Counted from the first letter of the stretch, positions 1 to 9,518 are shown. The stretch: DNA of 64,000 nucleotides from Symbiopectobacterium purcellii_A (GCF_052050035.1 NZ_CP189881.1:1-64000), one strand, 5' to 3'. Translations and numbers: made by a program. Notes: generated by a model not told the origin, from the letters alone.

Positions 1-1675
1 GCAGGGAGTTCCAGGCACTGCTGATACTGTTGTTAAACCCGCTCATTGCCGTCTGCGCCTGAGACTCAGATTCCCGGGCCATTTGCTGCTGCGCACTCGC
101 AATCTGGCGTGACACATTAACATCCACCGGCAGTTTTGACATGGCCCCGGAGCTGTCCAGCACCGTATCGCCGCCACGGGTGCGGGTGGTCATTGCACCA
201 TTCCCCAACTGCTGGCTCATTTGCCCAAACACCGTCGAGCTGTTGGTGTTCCAGTTGTAGCCGCTGACGTTCTCGGTCTGCATATTGGCGTAGGAGTAGT
301 TTCCGTCGACCGCGCCGGAAGCTGCCGTGGCTGCTGGGCTGATGGCTGAGGACGCCAGATGGCTGTACAGGTTCGAGAAGCCCGCCCCGAGTCCCTTGAG
401 CATGCCCCACGCCAGGGGCGGGATTAGCATCGACAGATAACCGGCCGTGGTGGCAAGGTCGGAATATTTAATCTGCACCTGCGAGAGTTCAGACAGCACC
501 ACCGGCGAGCCGTTAGCTTTGGCGTAAAAAGTCATACAGCTGTTCAGGATGGCATACAACAGCGGCCAGCTCTGCACCCACATGATGGCCAGCACGTAGC
601 CCTTGAGCACGTTCAGCGTCACGGCATTGAACATTCCGCCTAAGATCATCAGCGGGAACAAACCTATCGTCAGCCCCACAATCAGCGTTTGCGACATCGG
701 CAGGGAGCGCAGCGCCACCTGTCCGACAGTGGCATGCGCCAGTCGTTGTTTTTCCATCGACGAGGTGGTGGAGATGTTGAGCAGGCTCGCGGTGTCGCCG
801 TTACGGGCCGCGTAGCTCATGATGCCGTTGCGTACCGCGTTCATGGTGACATTCTGACGCATAATTTGAGCGGCACCCTGTCCAGCCCCGTAGAAATAGC
901 TGTAGCTATCGCCCACCATCTGGCTAAACAGCGCATCCGGATTCGGGCGGCCACCAAACGCCTGACGCACATAGTAGCTCCAGGTCTTGCCGCCGGTCTG
1001 AGTATCGAGCGCCAGTTTCGGCTTGATAACGGCGGCCGTTTCTTCACAGGTCAGGAACTGATTTTTGTCGTTGAACACACCGCGCAGCGGGCTAGGCCGG
1101 GAGAAAATCAGCGTGTAGGGGTCGGGGCTGTTCATCAGGTCTTCCATGCTGTATTTCCCGTTCAGAAAAATATCGCCCATCACGCAGTTCTGGACGTAGT
1201 CGGTGAACAGCGTGGTGATTTCCGGGTTCTGTGACAGAAAGTCAGTACTGCGCGACACCAGATTCGCCCCAAATATCATCCCGGTCTTGCTGTAGGTGAC
1301 GCTGTCGGGTTGCGAAAACACCATTTCATAGCCCTGCACCAGGGCATAGCCGATTTTGGTGGTCAGTGAGGCGGGCAGCGCCAGCCCCACCGGCACGTTG
1401 TCCACCTGATAAACCCGCGTCAGGTCGCTGTTGTCGATGATCTGCACCGGCGTGCGCACCCCGACCAGCAGGGATATAAGTACCATCACCCCGGCCCAGC
1501 CCACCATATCCATCACGTTGTGGCGACGTATCCAGCTCACTGCGACAAGGATCACTGAAAAGGCAATAACCATGTGCTGTATCGTCGCCCAGCTGTCGCC
1601 GTTCATGAAGGTCACGATGGCATTGAGTGTCCCCCGCAACCAATCACCACCGGCAATGACATAGATTTCCTGCAT
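1..1675 (-). CDS. traG: TraG, mating-pair stabilisation and pilus assembly (partial)
   Basis: The start is the ATG at 1675-1673, overlapping the traH stop by one base; the frame stays open to the left edge, so only about 558 N-terminal residues are present. TraG is an inner-membrane F-type secretion protein whose N-terminal part helps pilus assembly and whose periplasmic C-terminal part acts in mating-pair stabilisation and entry exclusion. The visible part begins MQEIYVIAGGDWLRGTLNAI, has hydrophobic segments near residues 30-70 and again around residues 330-440, and continues into the Ser/Thr/Gln-rich central part. It is the last gene of the visible transfer operon, as in F. The exclusion-specificity region lies outside the window. 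Confidence 0.93.
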   Translation of the reverse strand, partial: MQEIYVIAGGDWLRGTLNAIVTFMNGDSWATIQHMVIAFSVILVAVSWIRRHNVMDMVGWAGVMVLISLLVGVRTPVQIIDNSDLTRVYQVDNVPVGLALPASLTTKIGYALVQGYEMVFSQPDSVTYSKTGMIFGANLVSRSTDFLSQNPEITTLFTDYVQNCVMGDIFLNGKYSMEDLMNSPDPYTLIFSRPSPLRGVFNDKNQFLTCEETAAVIKPKLALDTQTGGKTWSYYVRQAFGGRPNPDALFSQMVGDSYSYFYGAGQGAAQIMRQNVTMNAVRNGIMSYAARNGDTASLLNISTTSSMEKQRLAHATVGQVALRSLPMSQTLIVGLTIGLFPLMILGGMFNAVTLNVLKGYVLAIMWVQSWPLLYAILNSCMTFYAKANGSPVVLSELSQVQIKYSDLATTAGYLSMLIPPLAWGMLKGLGAGFSNLYSHLASSAISPAATAASGAVDGNYSYANMQTENVSGYNWNTNSSTVFGQMSQQLGNGAMTTRTRGGDTVLDSSGAMSKLPVDVNVSRQIASAQQQMARESESQAQTAMSGFNNSISSAWNSL

Positions 1676-3042
1676 CAGCGCGCCCCCACGAAGTGGTAAT
1701 TATTCTGGTAGCGTTGCAACATGCGGGCCGAGACCTGCTGGCGCAGGTAGCTCATCTGCCGATCTACAACCAGCAACGCATCCTGCTGGACCTGTACCTG
1801 CGTCTGGAATGACGCTATCTGGCGAGTCGCTTCGTTGAGATTGTTGTTGATGCTCTCAATCACTGCCTGGTCATAATTCCCCGTGGCCACCATCGCCCGG
1901 GCTTGTTGAACCAGTTCCTGAATGTACTGCAGCAGGATGTCGTAACCGATGTAATCGGTCAGCTGATATACTAGGCTGTTCGACACCCCCAGCATTTGCG
2001 GATCGACCAGGTATTTAAATACCGGGATGGTGGTACTGGTGATGAAGCCCTTCTCTTTTTCGGTGAGCTTCTCATCGGTCACGGCCTTGTTCTGAATGCC
2101 GGCGAGGATGTCTTTAATCTGATTTTTGAGCGCGTTTTTCTGGCTGATGGTGACCGTCAAATCCGCCACCACCTTCAGGCACTTGTCGCTGTCGTTGCAG
2201 TGGTACACTCGCCCCGAGCCGCCTTCCATCATGGCGCGTATCAGGTCACGGTCTGTGGTTCTGGCGGGCAGCGGGGTAATGTTGCCGTTTTCATCAAACA
2301 CCATCGTGCCGGTCAGGGTCATGATGAACTCTTTCAGTTCCTTGTTGCCGTCAAACATCCGGTTTTTACCGAGCGCACTCCAGATAACATTGATGTTTTT
2401 TGTAATGCGTTCTTTATCTTTATCGCTCGCTTTATCACGGACCTTGTCCATGCTGCCGCCCACGGTACAGCCCTGCCGTGAGGCCGCCCAGTCGGCAAAC
2501 ATGTTGCTCTCCCCGGAAATGTCCTGGCAGACCTTCTGCTGGGAAACCTGCGTGCGCGGGAACAGCCCGCCGACAATGCCCTGCGCGGCCTGACAGGAGC
2601 TGAGATTCATGCTGTTGATGTCGCTGGCCATTTTCTGCAGAAAATCTTTGGCGGTTTTGATTTCCGGTACTGTGGTCTGCAGGGCGAGGTCAAAGAAGTA
2701 CCCGGCCGAATTGGACATGATCTGTTTGGCGAACCGCTGCAGCTGCTCGCTGTTGATGAAGCTGAACGAGCCCAGGTAGGCATCGATACCGCCGCAGCCG
2801 GCGTTAATGTCCGGCAGGGTCATCGAGACCAGCTGGATGGTTTTCACCTGGGTGCGGGCATACAGCGACCCGCCGGAGGCGTAACCAGCCGCCTGCCCTT
2901 GCCAGACCTGGGGCTGACTGGTGTTGGAATCAAATCCGAGTTTGTTAAAAAAGTTATTCATATCGCTGTTCACGTCAGCCGATACCGTCACCGACAACGT
3001 CAGCAGCACCGCACACAGGGCGGCCAGTGGGGTTTTCATCAT
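1675..3042 (-). CDS. traH: TraH, periplasmic pilus assembly protein
   Basis: A 455-residue protein with a signal peptide (MMKTPLAALC... to about residue 22). It follows the F TraH pattern: an N-terminal region with conserved short motifs such as YASGGSLYAR, scattered cysteines and a C-terminal glutamine-rich coiled coil. TraH is an outer-membrane-associated periplasmic partner of TraF, TraU, TraW and TrbB in F-pilus extension and retraction. Its ATG overlaps the end of trbB by four bases, so translation is probably coupled. The length is close to the family norm and no break is seen. Confidence 0.95.
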   Translation of the reverse strand: MMKTPLAALCAVLLTLSVTVSADVNSDMNNFFNKLGFDSNTSQPQVWQGQAAGYASGGSLYARTQVKTIQLVSMTLPDINAGCGGIDAYLGSFSFINSEQLQRFAKQIMSNSAGYFFDLALQTTVPEIKTAKDFLQKMASDINSMNLSSCQAAQGIVGGLFPRTQVSQQKVCQDISGESNMFADWAASRQGCTVGGSMDKVRDKASDKDKERITKNINVIWSALGKNRMFDGNKELKEFIMTLTGTMVFDENGNITPLPARTTDRDLIRAMMEGGSGRVYHCNDSDKCLKVVADLTVTISQKNALKNQIKDILAGIQNKAVTDEKLTEKEKGFITSTTIPVFKYLVDPQMLGVSNSLVYQLTDYIGYDILLQYIQELVQQARAMVATGNYDQAVIESINNNLNEATRQIASFQTQVQVQQDALLVVDRQMSYLRQQVSARMLQRYQNNYHFVGAR

Positions 3043-3605
3043 AGTGCACGCCCTCCCTGACGCATCTGCAGCACGGTATCGAGACGAGCCATAAAGCCCT
3101 GTTCGTCAGTGGCCCCCTGCAACAGCGGCAACGCTTCCAGGGTGTTCACGTTAACCAGAAACGTGGTGGGGGTGGCGACCGGCAGGTTGAGGAAGAATGT
3201 CCGCATAACATCTGCCGGCACCGGCAGGGCTTCGGGGTACGCTTCGTCGACGTGCCCATCAATGGTGTAGGCCATCACGCCAAATCCGACGCGTTCAGAC
3301 AGCGACTTCAACACCGGGTCGAATTTGTGGCAATACGGGCAACTCCCCTGCATAAACAGCACCACCTTCCATTCCGCCAGGTTAGCCTTCTGCCCGTTAC
3401 TCAGTCGTAACCAGACCGGTTGACCGGAAGGAACAGAGATGACCGCCACTGGGGCAGATGCTGGGGTTTCGTTATTGATTTCGGGTACGGCAGCGCCAAG
3501 CCCTTTTGGATTCCATAACGATTGAAGTTGGTCCATCGTGTTTGCCTGAATGCCCGGAGGGCAGACACACAGTATAGTCAGCAGTAACAGTGGCTTAACC
3601 TTCAT
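3039..3605 (-). CDS. trbB: TrbB, periplasmic thioredoxin-fold disulfide isomerase
   Basis: A 188-residue protein starting at MKVKPLLLLT. A longer in-frame start 25 codons upstream lies inside traQ and gives a poor, non-secreted N-terminus. A signal peptide of about 20 residues is followed by a thioredoxin fold with an active-site C-P-Y-C at residues 89-92. In F-type systems TrbB is a DsbC-like isomerase that supports folding of cysteine-rich TraN, TraU and TraH. The gene overlaps traQ by 11 bases and traH by four, which indicates tight coupling. The position between traQ and traH matches F, apart from the missing trbJ/trbF. Confidence 0.93.
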   Translation of the reverse strand: MKVKPLLLLTILCVCPPGIQANTMDQLQSLWNPKGLGAAVPEINNETPASAPVAVISVPSGQPVWLRLSNGQKANLAEWKVVLFMQGSCPYCHKFDPVLKSLSERVGFGVMAYTIDGHVDEAYPEALPVPADVMRTFFLNLPVATPTTFLVNVNTLEALPLLQGATDEQGFMARLDTVLQMRQGGRAL

Positions 3606-3858
3606 GATGTTCAGCTCCTGTTGATGTTCTACGGTCGACAGCATCCTTCTCTGCTGCCCGTGCCCGAGCAATCCAAACATTGAGGATGCGGTAGACTCCC
3701 CACAGGCTGAGCGACAACCCGATAATCTGCGCCAACAAAATGGCCATTGATGGATTGGGGCGGATCAGGCGGGAAACAATGTAAAACCAGACGCCCAGTG
3801 TCAGTATCCACAGCCCGACGTTGTCAAACTCAGGCAGACGAAAGCGGAATTTACGCAT
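3595..3858 (-). CDS. traQ: TraQ, pilin chaperone of the inner membrane
   Basis: An 87-residue protein starting MRKFRFRLPEFDNVGLW. It closely resembles F TraQ as I remember it: the basic RxFxLPxxD start, then a GLWILTLGVWFYIVSRL hydrophobic segment, a second hydrophobic stretch, and a charged tail beginning WIARARAAE. TraQ inserts propilin TraA in the inner membrane in the right orientation. The start was chosen because the longer in-frame extension overlaps traF and has no hydrophobic or conserved content. It overlaps trbB by 11 bases. F has trbA and artA between traF and traQ; both are absent here. Confidence 0.87.
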   Translation of the reverse strand: MRKFRFRLPEFDNVGLWILTLGVWFYIVSRLIRPNPSMAILLAQIIGLSLSLWGVYRILNVWIARARAAEKDAVDRRTSTGAEHHEG

Positions 3859-3874
3859 ACAGACTCTCCGAAAA

Positions 3875-4618
3875 CTAAAAGTTGGGGGCAAAATCGGTGG
3901 AAACATTGAGGAACTGTTTGGCCAGGTCGTCCTGGCTGATAAACCCGTAGGAAACGGGCTTCACGGTGCCGCTTTTCGGATCGGCCAGCATCAACGCCGG
4001 GAAGTGAAGAATACCTAGCCGCTCTGCCTGGCCAGCGTCAACGCGGCTGTCGGGCAACAGCGGGTTGATGATGCCGTCCACGGACACCGGAATAACGCTC
4101 AGGTGGTAGGTTTCGCGGAAGTTCTTGATCACCTGCGCCAGCTGTCCGTCGATGGGTTCTTGCCCCCGGTAGAAAAACATCACCCCGTATTGCTGGGCCA
4201 GTGCTTCGATGGCCCGCCGCTGGTCGACAAAATCCGCCGCCAGCTGATTGCGCACGGTGCCGTTGTAGTGGCTGTGCTGCAGGTTGTAGTCCAGTTCCGG
4301 GTGCGCCAGCATGGCTTTTTTGGCGCTCATCGAGAACAATCCGGCCTGCTGCGTCCAGTAATTCTGCAGCCGGAAATAGCGGGTGAAGTTTTCCACGTTC
4401 GGGTACAGGATGGCTTCATACATCGCCCGTTTAGTGGCCTGTTGCAACGTGGCCAGTTTTTCCATGATGTCCGGTTGTGCGGGCGGTACCGTGGCCGTGG
4501 GCGGTTCTTCCGTTTGCCGCTTCAGGCTTTCGTTGTACCACTGCCAGCCGGCATCCTTCGCCAGCGCCGGCAGGCTGAGCAACAGAGCGGCCGCCGTCAC
4601 GGAGAGTCGTTTTTTCAA
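3875..4618 (-). CDS. traF: TraF, periplasmic pilus assembly protein
   Basis: A 247-residue protein with a clear signal peptide (MKKRLSVTAAALLLSLPALA). TraF has a C-terminal thioredoxin-like fold but, as in the F protein, no CxxC is visible. Family landmarks are the WYNESLKRQ segment near the mature N-terminus and the FPALMLADP stretch near the C-terminus. It works with TraH, TraU, TraW, TraN and TrbB in pilus extension and mating-pair stabilisation. It ends 16 bases before traQ starts and begins 8 bases after traN ends. Confidence 0.94.
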   Translation of the reverse strand: MKKRLSVTAAALLLSLPALAKDAGWQWYNESLKRQTEEPPTATVPPAQPDIMEKLATLQQATKRAMYEAILYPNVENFTRYFRLQNYWTQQAGLFSMSAKKAMLAHPELDYNLQHSHYNGTVRNQLAADFVDQRRAIEALAQQYGVMFFYRGQEPIDGQLAQVIKNFRETYHLSVIPVSVDGIINPLLPDSRVDAGQAERLGILHFPALMLADPKSGTVKPVSYGFISQDDLAKQFLNVSTDFAPNF

Positions 4619-4626
4619 GTGTCCGC

Positions 4627-6471
4627 CTACTTATTCTGCAACTGAGTGGCTATCTGCTCACGGACACGTTCCGTCAGCGCGTTGTTGTCGGGGATTTTTT
4701 GGTTTTTTTGCAAATCTTCAAAGAAGTTAGAGAAGTCGATATTGTCGAATTTAATCTGCTGGAGCTCGGTCTGGGTGATGCCTCGGCAGTCCGGGCTTTT
4801 GGCCGCCCCGAAGCCGATACGCAACTGACCATTGCGACCTTGTTGCTGAACAATCTGGGCCAGTTTTGAATCGAACTGGCAGTAACCGCGCTTTTTCTCC
4901 AGGCACACGCCCAGCACCTTCTTCGAGCAGAACTCCCCGACGCTGACGGTGAGTTGCTTCTCTTTGGCTTTGCCCAGCGCTTTCTCTTCGGTGCTGCAGC
5001 TGGCAATTCCGATATCCTGCCCCCAGCCCGAGTCCTTGCAGCAGTTGCTGAAGCCGACCGCAAACTTCTTACAGAACTTCGCGCTGCCGGTGAACGCGCG
5101 CACATTCACGCCGTTGAGGGCCGCCACGTCTTTCCCGGCTGCGGCGAGGGCGGCCAGCGCAGACACCACCGGCGCGAAATCATTGTTTTTTCCCTGCTGT
5201 GCACTCTCACATTCACCATCGAGACAGAAGGTGTCGCCGCCACAAATCATCACCTTGCCGGTGGTGCGGGTTTCACAGGAGTAGCTGACGTATTCATGCA
5301 GGCAGCCACCTCCGTCTTCCGTGTTGAAAGCGCAGGTGCGAGACGCAAGCGTGCAAGCGGGGTTACCCATATACTTTTGACAGCTCCCCCCATCGGCCAG
5401 CTGGGTTATATAGGTGTCTTTGAACTGCCAGCACGCCTGGTTGATGGAATACTGTTTGCCCTCTACGCTAAGGGTCCTTTCGCCTCCTGGTTGAAGGCAC
5501 TCAGTATTTGACTGACGTCCCTCATCCTTGTTGAAAGGGCAATGCTCGGTCCACGCCACGCGGGGCGTGAATATGCGCGTATCCACCTGGAGATCAAAAT
5601 GGAGCGTGGCTGGGATAGGTGATTTATGCTTGATCAGCACGCCGCCCCTGACCCGCTTGTATTTACGGTCTCCGTGCGAAACCTCAAAGGGTTGGCCAGC
5701 CACCAGATCGACCTGTGAGGGCCAGAAATCAGTCCCGCTTTGCTCGGTCCATCCGTGATAATAAAGCGACGTGCCCAATACACTTATATCAGTGCGCTGG
5801 TTCCCGGCGACGCGTGGATATCTGTACGTCGCCCGGATGATTTTCCCACTGACGGGCGGGGTGATCGTGATATGAACGGCACCTCCGTAAATGTTGAACG
5901 GCTGCTCAGATAACGTCACCTCAAAAGACTTCTGCTCCGTGCTCCCCGACCAGCCGCCGGTCAACTCAGCCGTTCGCGTACACGCCCGCTCAACCTGAAC
6001 GTCCCGTTCGCAGCTATAATTGGTGAATTCACTGCGGTTGATCTGTTGTGCTTCACACTGCATCTGTCCCGTTTTACCGATAATGGTGTCTGCCCGGGAT
6101 TGAACATCCTTACCGGACTGAATGAACGGCGCATCCGGTAAAATCGGTTCCTTCGGGTTCTTCATCATGGAGTCGGTCACCGCTTTCCCCGCCTCGGTCT
6201 GGCTCCAGGCGTTACCGCCGTCGGTTTTCAGTGTGCCATCGCTGGTCGCCTTCACGCCGCCGTAGTAATTTTTCTCGCCGGGGGAATCGGTGTAATTCGG
6301 GATACTGTTGCCCGGATTAAAGTTGTTCAGGCTGCTGTCGCCCTTGCCCTTTATCTCACGGGCAAAATCAGCCCCGGCTTTGTACTGCGCATCCGCATCG
6401 GTTTGTGCGTTCGCGTTGGCGATCCCCGCCATGAGGAGCACGGCCACAGAAACCAGGCACACGCGGCTCAT
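4627..6471 (-). CDS. traN: TraN, outer-membrane mating-pair adhesin
   Basis: A 614-residue secreted protein (signal peptide MSRVCLVSVAVLLMAGIANA) very rich in cysteine, as F TraN is. TraN sits in the donor outer membrane and contacts recipient surface proteins to stabilise mating pairs. The N-terminal third holds DAQYKAGADFAREIKGKGD, a family landmark; the middle third, where F-like TraN proteins vary and set receptor specificity, lies at about residues 160-340; the C-terminal third is the conserved cysteine-rich part. The start overlaps the end of trbC by four bases. The length is typical and I see no frameshift. Confidence 0.95.
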   Translation of the reverse strand: MSRVCLVSVAVLLMAGIANANAQTDADAQYKAGADFAREIKGKGDSSLNNFNPGNSIPNYTDSPGEKNYYGGVKATSDGTLKTDGGNAWSQTEAGKAVTDSMMKNPKEPILPDAPFIQSGKDVQSRADTIIGKTGQMQCEAQQINRSEFTNYSCERDVQVERACTRTAELTGGWSGSTEQKSFEVTLSEQPFNIYGGAVHITITPPVSGKIIRATYRYPRVAGNQRTDISVLGTSLYYHGWTEQSGTDFWPSQVDLVAGQPFEVSHGDRKYKRVRGGVLIKHKSPIPATLHFDLQVDTRIFTPRVAWTEHCPFNKDEGRQSNTECLQPGGERTLSVEGKQYSINQACWQFKDTYITQLADGGSCQKYMGNPACTLASRTCAFNTEDGGGCLHEYVSYSCETRTTGKVMICGGDTFCLDGECESAQQGKNNDFAPVVSALAALAAAGKDVAALNGVNVRAFTGSAKFCKKFAVGFSNCCKDSGWGQDIGIASCSTEEKALGKAKEKQLTVSVGEFCSKKVLGVCLEKKRGYCQFDSKLAQIVQQQGRNGQLRIGFGAAKSPDCRGITQTELQQIKFDNIDFSNFFEDLQKNQKIPDNNALTERVREQIATQLQNK

Positions 6472-7097
6472 TTCTTCGCTCCTTCTTCCAGCAACCGGCG
6501 GGCCTTATCCCGGCAGTCTCCATTTTCGACCACTTTCTCCAGCGCCTCTTTGAGCCGCAGGTTGCCCCGGATAACATCATGACCCGCCGGGCAGAACACC
6601 ACGAGAGACGGCACGCTGGTGATGCCGTACTGACGGTAGCGGGTGGGATCAATCGCCACCCCGTCGGTGCTACCGTCTTTGACCAGCGCCATGATGGCGT
6701 TGGCAGTGGTTTTCATGTCGTTTTGCACCATACCCCTGAGCGTCGCCGGAATACCGAAACGGCGGGCTTCCGACAGCATGCGTTTAAGGCCGGTTTCGGG
6801 AATGGAGAACGACACGAAGTAGAGCGCACCCTGCGCCGGTTTATCGGATTGGGCGTCCATCTGTTCTTGTTTCAGGCCGTCGATAAACTGCCGGTCTCCC
6901 CCGTACAGGGGGTTCTGGCGTACCTGCTGCTCCAGCATTTGACGCAGCGGCGCATTGTCCTGACGGCGCAGCTGGTCACTCAGATTCTCCTGCTGGCGCA
7001 TAAACTCACGGTTGTCCTCGTGTATCCCGGCGGCCAGCGCAGGGGCGAAGCAGGCCGACAGCCATATCGCTGCCGCCAGTCGGTGTAGGGTATTCAT
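6468..7097 (-). CDS. trbC: TrbC, periplasmic F-type pilus assembly protein
   Basis: A 209-residue protein starting MNTLHRLAAAIWLSACFAP, a signal peptide. An in-frame extension of 43 codons runs into traU and was rejected. It belongs to the F-type TrbC family (TrbC_Ftype), which has a thioredoxin-like C-terminal domain and acts with TraW. The conserved core ALYFVSFSIPETGLKRML lies in the middle. The gene is 14 bases from the traU stop and overlaps traN by four. The gene order traU-trbC-traN matches F. Confidence 0.94.
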   Translation of the reverse strand: MNTLHRLAAAIWLSACFAPALAAGIHEDNREFMRQQENLSDQLRRQDNAPLRQMLEQQVRQNPLYGGDRQFIDGLKQEQMDAQSDKPAQGALYFVSFSIPETGLKRMLSEARRFGIPATLRGMVQNDMKTTANAIMALVKDGSTDGVAIDPTRYRQYGITSVPSLVVFCPAGHDVIRGNLRLKEALEKVVENGDCRDKARRLLEEGAKK

Positions 7098-7111
7098 CAG
7101 CAGATCCTTTC

Positions 7112-8119
7112 TCAGAGGAAGACGCAGTTGCGTTTGCGCCACAACAAGTAGCCGTAGCTTTTCCGCGTTGATGGAAGATTGTGTCCGACCTCCCAGCGCA
7201 TCACGGTGCGCCCGAAGGGATGGCACTGCAGCACATCGGGGATCATGTTCACCATCTGATAGCGCCAGCGCGATTTCGGGATGATGGGCGACGGATACTG
7301 ATGACAGACCGCACGATCTGCGCCGATGCTTTCCAACACCTGTCCCTGCCGGTGCAGCTTGAACGCCATCCGTTCGCTGAGCAGCACCGACGACTGCAGG
7401 GGGCTGGACTCATTGCTCACCCAGCCGTTAAAGGGGTACATCGAGCCCTGCGAGCCGGCACACCAGAACAGCGGGTCGAGCGGCATGCCCAACGCGCTGG
7501 CAATGGCGTCCGCCGCGCAGGCCCCTTGAGCTATCGGGTTGGAAAAAATCACCGCTTCCGGGTTCAGAATGGACGTCAGGGCGCTGTCGCCCCAGGTGGG
7601 GTCAATCTCGGACAGATACCCGATATCCAGGTCACCGGCCTGCAAACACCCCATTGAGGTGATGATGTTGAGCCAGTAGGTCAGCGGGTATTTGTACCAA
7701 TGCACATGGTAGAACGCGCCGTTGACCTGCTTGTCGTCCTTCTTCGTGGTGCCCATACCCATTTTGCCGAGATTAATGGAGAACCCGCCGAGATTGACCA
7801 TGCAGCCCGGTGAGCGGGTCACGTCCGTCATGGCCATTGGCTCCCAGAACCCGATGGCCAGTCCGATGCGTTGGAATATCGGCGGCGGCATCGGGCATAA
7901 CTGAATGGGACTGGCAGGGTTGGGCGTGTCCGGCAGATCACCACCGGTCACCTGCACACTGCCGAGCGACAACGGAAACATACAGCGCCAGCAGATATCG
8001 GTGATCGGATTAACAAACCGCCCCTCACAAGCCACAGCTCCTGCGCCCGGCACCGCCATCACCCCATTGCTCAACCCCAGCAATAACAGACCCAAAAGGG
8101 GGACCAGCACCTTACTCAT
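7112..8119 (-). CDS. traU: TraU, periplasmic conjugation protein
   Basis: A 335-residue protein with a signal peptide ending near residue 22 (GVMA). It has the many paired cysteines of TraU, including DICWRCMFPLSLGSVQV near the mature N-terminus and C-terminal cysteines in CHQYPSP and VLQCHPFG. In F, TraU is needed mostly for DNA transfer and for a normal number of pili; it binds TraW. The start overlaps the end of traW by eight bases. The length and all obvious family motifs are intact. Confidence 0.95.
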   Translation of the reverse strand: MSKVLVPLLGLLLLGLSNGVMAVPGAGAVACEGRFVNPITDICWRCMFPLSLGSVQVTGGDLPDTPNPASPIQLCPMPPPIFQRIGLAIGFWEPMAMTDVTRSPGCMVNLGGFSINLGKMGMGTTKKDDKQVNGAFYHVHWYKYPLTYWLNIITSMGCLQAGDLDIGYLSEIDPTWGDSALTSILNPEAVIFSNPIAQGACAADAIASALGMPLDPLFWCAGSQGSMYPFNGWVSNESSPLQSSVLLSERMAFKLHRQGQVLESIGADRAVCHQYPSPIIPKSRWRYQMVNMIPDVLQCHPFGRTVMRWEVGHNLPSTRKSYGYLLWRKRNCVFL

Positions 8120-8768
8120 GCGTTGCTCCTTGGCTGTCGTACTGCGTCATCTCGGGCGGGATAACTTCCACCTTCAGGCGCAGTCCGCTGGGCGCTGCCG
8201 TCACGCGGGCCGGCACTTCGCTGATGGCGAAGCGAGTCGTCAGTGCTCCGTTCTGGTCGAAGAAAATACGGCTATCGAGCTTTTCCGATGTCTCCGGGAT
8301 GTTGCCTTTCACCAGAATGATGCGGGAAATCAGCGTCGCCGGTTTCTGGCGCGCCACCCAGGACACCTGCTCTGTGTCGTCGCCGTCAATGAAAATCAGG
8401 GTCTCGTTGAACGGCACCACGTTCAGGGGATTAAAGACCTCACCGGCCCAGGCAAACACCCGACCTTGATGATCGGACACGTCTTTGTCCAGGCGGATAC
8501 TCGGGTCGAACCAGCGCCGTTCGTAGCGCAAGGCCCGCGTTATCCCTTCCACCGTCGGCGGCCGCTGGCTATTGCGCACCACGCGATCTTTAAACTCCGT
8601 CATCTTTTTGTCCATCTTCCCGGACTGCTTCAGGGACTGCAGCCGCTGCTCGATAACGCTCAACATGTCCGGCTCGGCCACGGGCCAGAGGTCTCCCCAC
8701 GTCCCCAAATCCGTGGCCAGTGCGCTGCCCGCAAACAACGTCAGGCTCAGGGCAACGACCGCCCTCAT
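8112..8768 (-). CDS. traW: TraW, periplasmic pilus assembly protein
   Basis: A 218-residue protein from MRAVVALSLTLFAGSALA (signal peptide). An upstream in-frame extension of 38 codons lies in trbI and was rejected. TraW landmarks are DLGTWGDLWPVAEPDML near the start and the RRWFDPSIRL segment. TraW partners TrbC and TraU; TrbC-TraW fusions are known in related systems. It overlaps trbI by four bases and traU by eight. Confidence 0.94.
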   Translation of the reverse strand: MRAVVALSLTLFAGSALATDLGTWGDLWPVAEPDMLSVIEQRLQSLKQSGKMDKKMTEFKDRVVRNSQRPPTVEGITRALRYERRWFDPSIRLDKDVSDHQGRVFAWAGEVFNPLNVVPFNETLIFIDGDDTEQVSWVARQKPATLISRIILVKGNIPETSEKLDSRIFFDQNGALTTRFAISEVPARVTAAPSGLRLKVEVIPPEMTQYDSQGATHE

Positions 8769-9112
8769 GACGATGCCTTCATCCGGCGGGCAACGTCCTT
8801 CTGGATGTCTCGGGTGATGTCCGGTGCACCCTGCACCACCGCCGGCGCCACCAGGATGAGGCCGTTGTGACGGGTCTGCCAATCCTGAAGGCTGGCTTCG
8901 AGCGCGGCATTAAAGCGCTCTGACAGCGCCTTGGTCTGCGCCTCGTCCAGCGACCGGCGTGTGGCGCTTTCAAAGAAGGCATCCACTGTAGATTTCATGT
9001 TAAATGCCACCACCACAGGGGCATTCAGGCGACAGGTCAACCAACTGATCCCGGCGCTGGCGAGCAGCGTGCCAGAGATGAGTGACACCGCGAGTACCGT
9101 TGTTTTTTTCAC
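8765..9112 (-). CDS. trbI: TrbI, F-type inner-membrane pilus protein
   Basis: A 115-residue protein with a single N-terminal membrane segment (residues about 5-25) and a charged helical periplasmic part. It matches F TrbI in size, topology and position between traC and traW. F TrbI affects pilus retraction and length. It overlaps traW by four bases, and its start overlaps the end of the frameshifted gene upstream by four bases. Confidence 0.85.
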   Translation of the reverse strand: MKKTTVLAVSLISGTLLASAGISWLTCRLNAPVVVAFNMKSTVDAFFESATRRSLDEAQTKALSERFNAALEASLQDWQTRHNGLILVAPAVVQGAPDITRDIQKDVARRMKASS

Positions 9113-9518
9113 GCTTCCACTCCTGCAATGCGCATCCGTTCCCGGAGCTTAGTCTGCTGTTCCATCACCATTGCCAACCAGTGCCCACCGTCGTACAGCT
9201 TGGTAACATCGTCTTTCAACACCGCTTGCAGCATTTGCCGTATATACCCGGTTAGCGGCAATGCGTTCGCCAGGTGCAATAGCCATCCGTCCATATAAGC
9301 CAGATGGTCAAGCAGACTGCTTTGGTCACTGTCTGGCGTCGTGATACGACGAACCCTGGCAGCCATTTCGCGACATTCAAGGATGCGTTTATAGACCGCC
9401 CCCCTTCACCCGCCGCCGAGCGCAACTGCCCAAGCGTTTCTTGATTGGCGGACAATAAGAACCTGCAACTGGTGAGCTGATGAAAGCAGGCATCAAAGGT
9501 TTTTCTCTTCACAAACAT
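9109..9518 (-). pseudogene. Small tra-operon gene split by a frameshift in a G6 run
   Basis: Two frames together form one gene of about 137 codons. The first starts at the ATG at 9518 after a good AAGGA site and reads MFVKRKTFDACFHQLTS to EGG; the second reads VYKRILECREMAARVRRI to the stop at 9109 and overlaps trbI by four bases. The join is a run of six G (minus strand) at 9404-9399. One extra G there would fuse the two frames. The product would be a soluble helical protein that I do not recognise. It may be inactivated, corrected by slippage, or a sequencing error in a homopolymer; the sequence alone cannot decide. Confidence 0.7.

Noticed and set aside
603..1234. Plus-strand frames opposite traG
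   Set aside because: They lie inside the continuous minus-strand traG frame and have no recognisable content; the same applies to other plus-strand frames opposite traH, traN, traC and traB.
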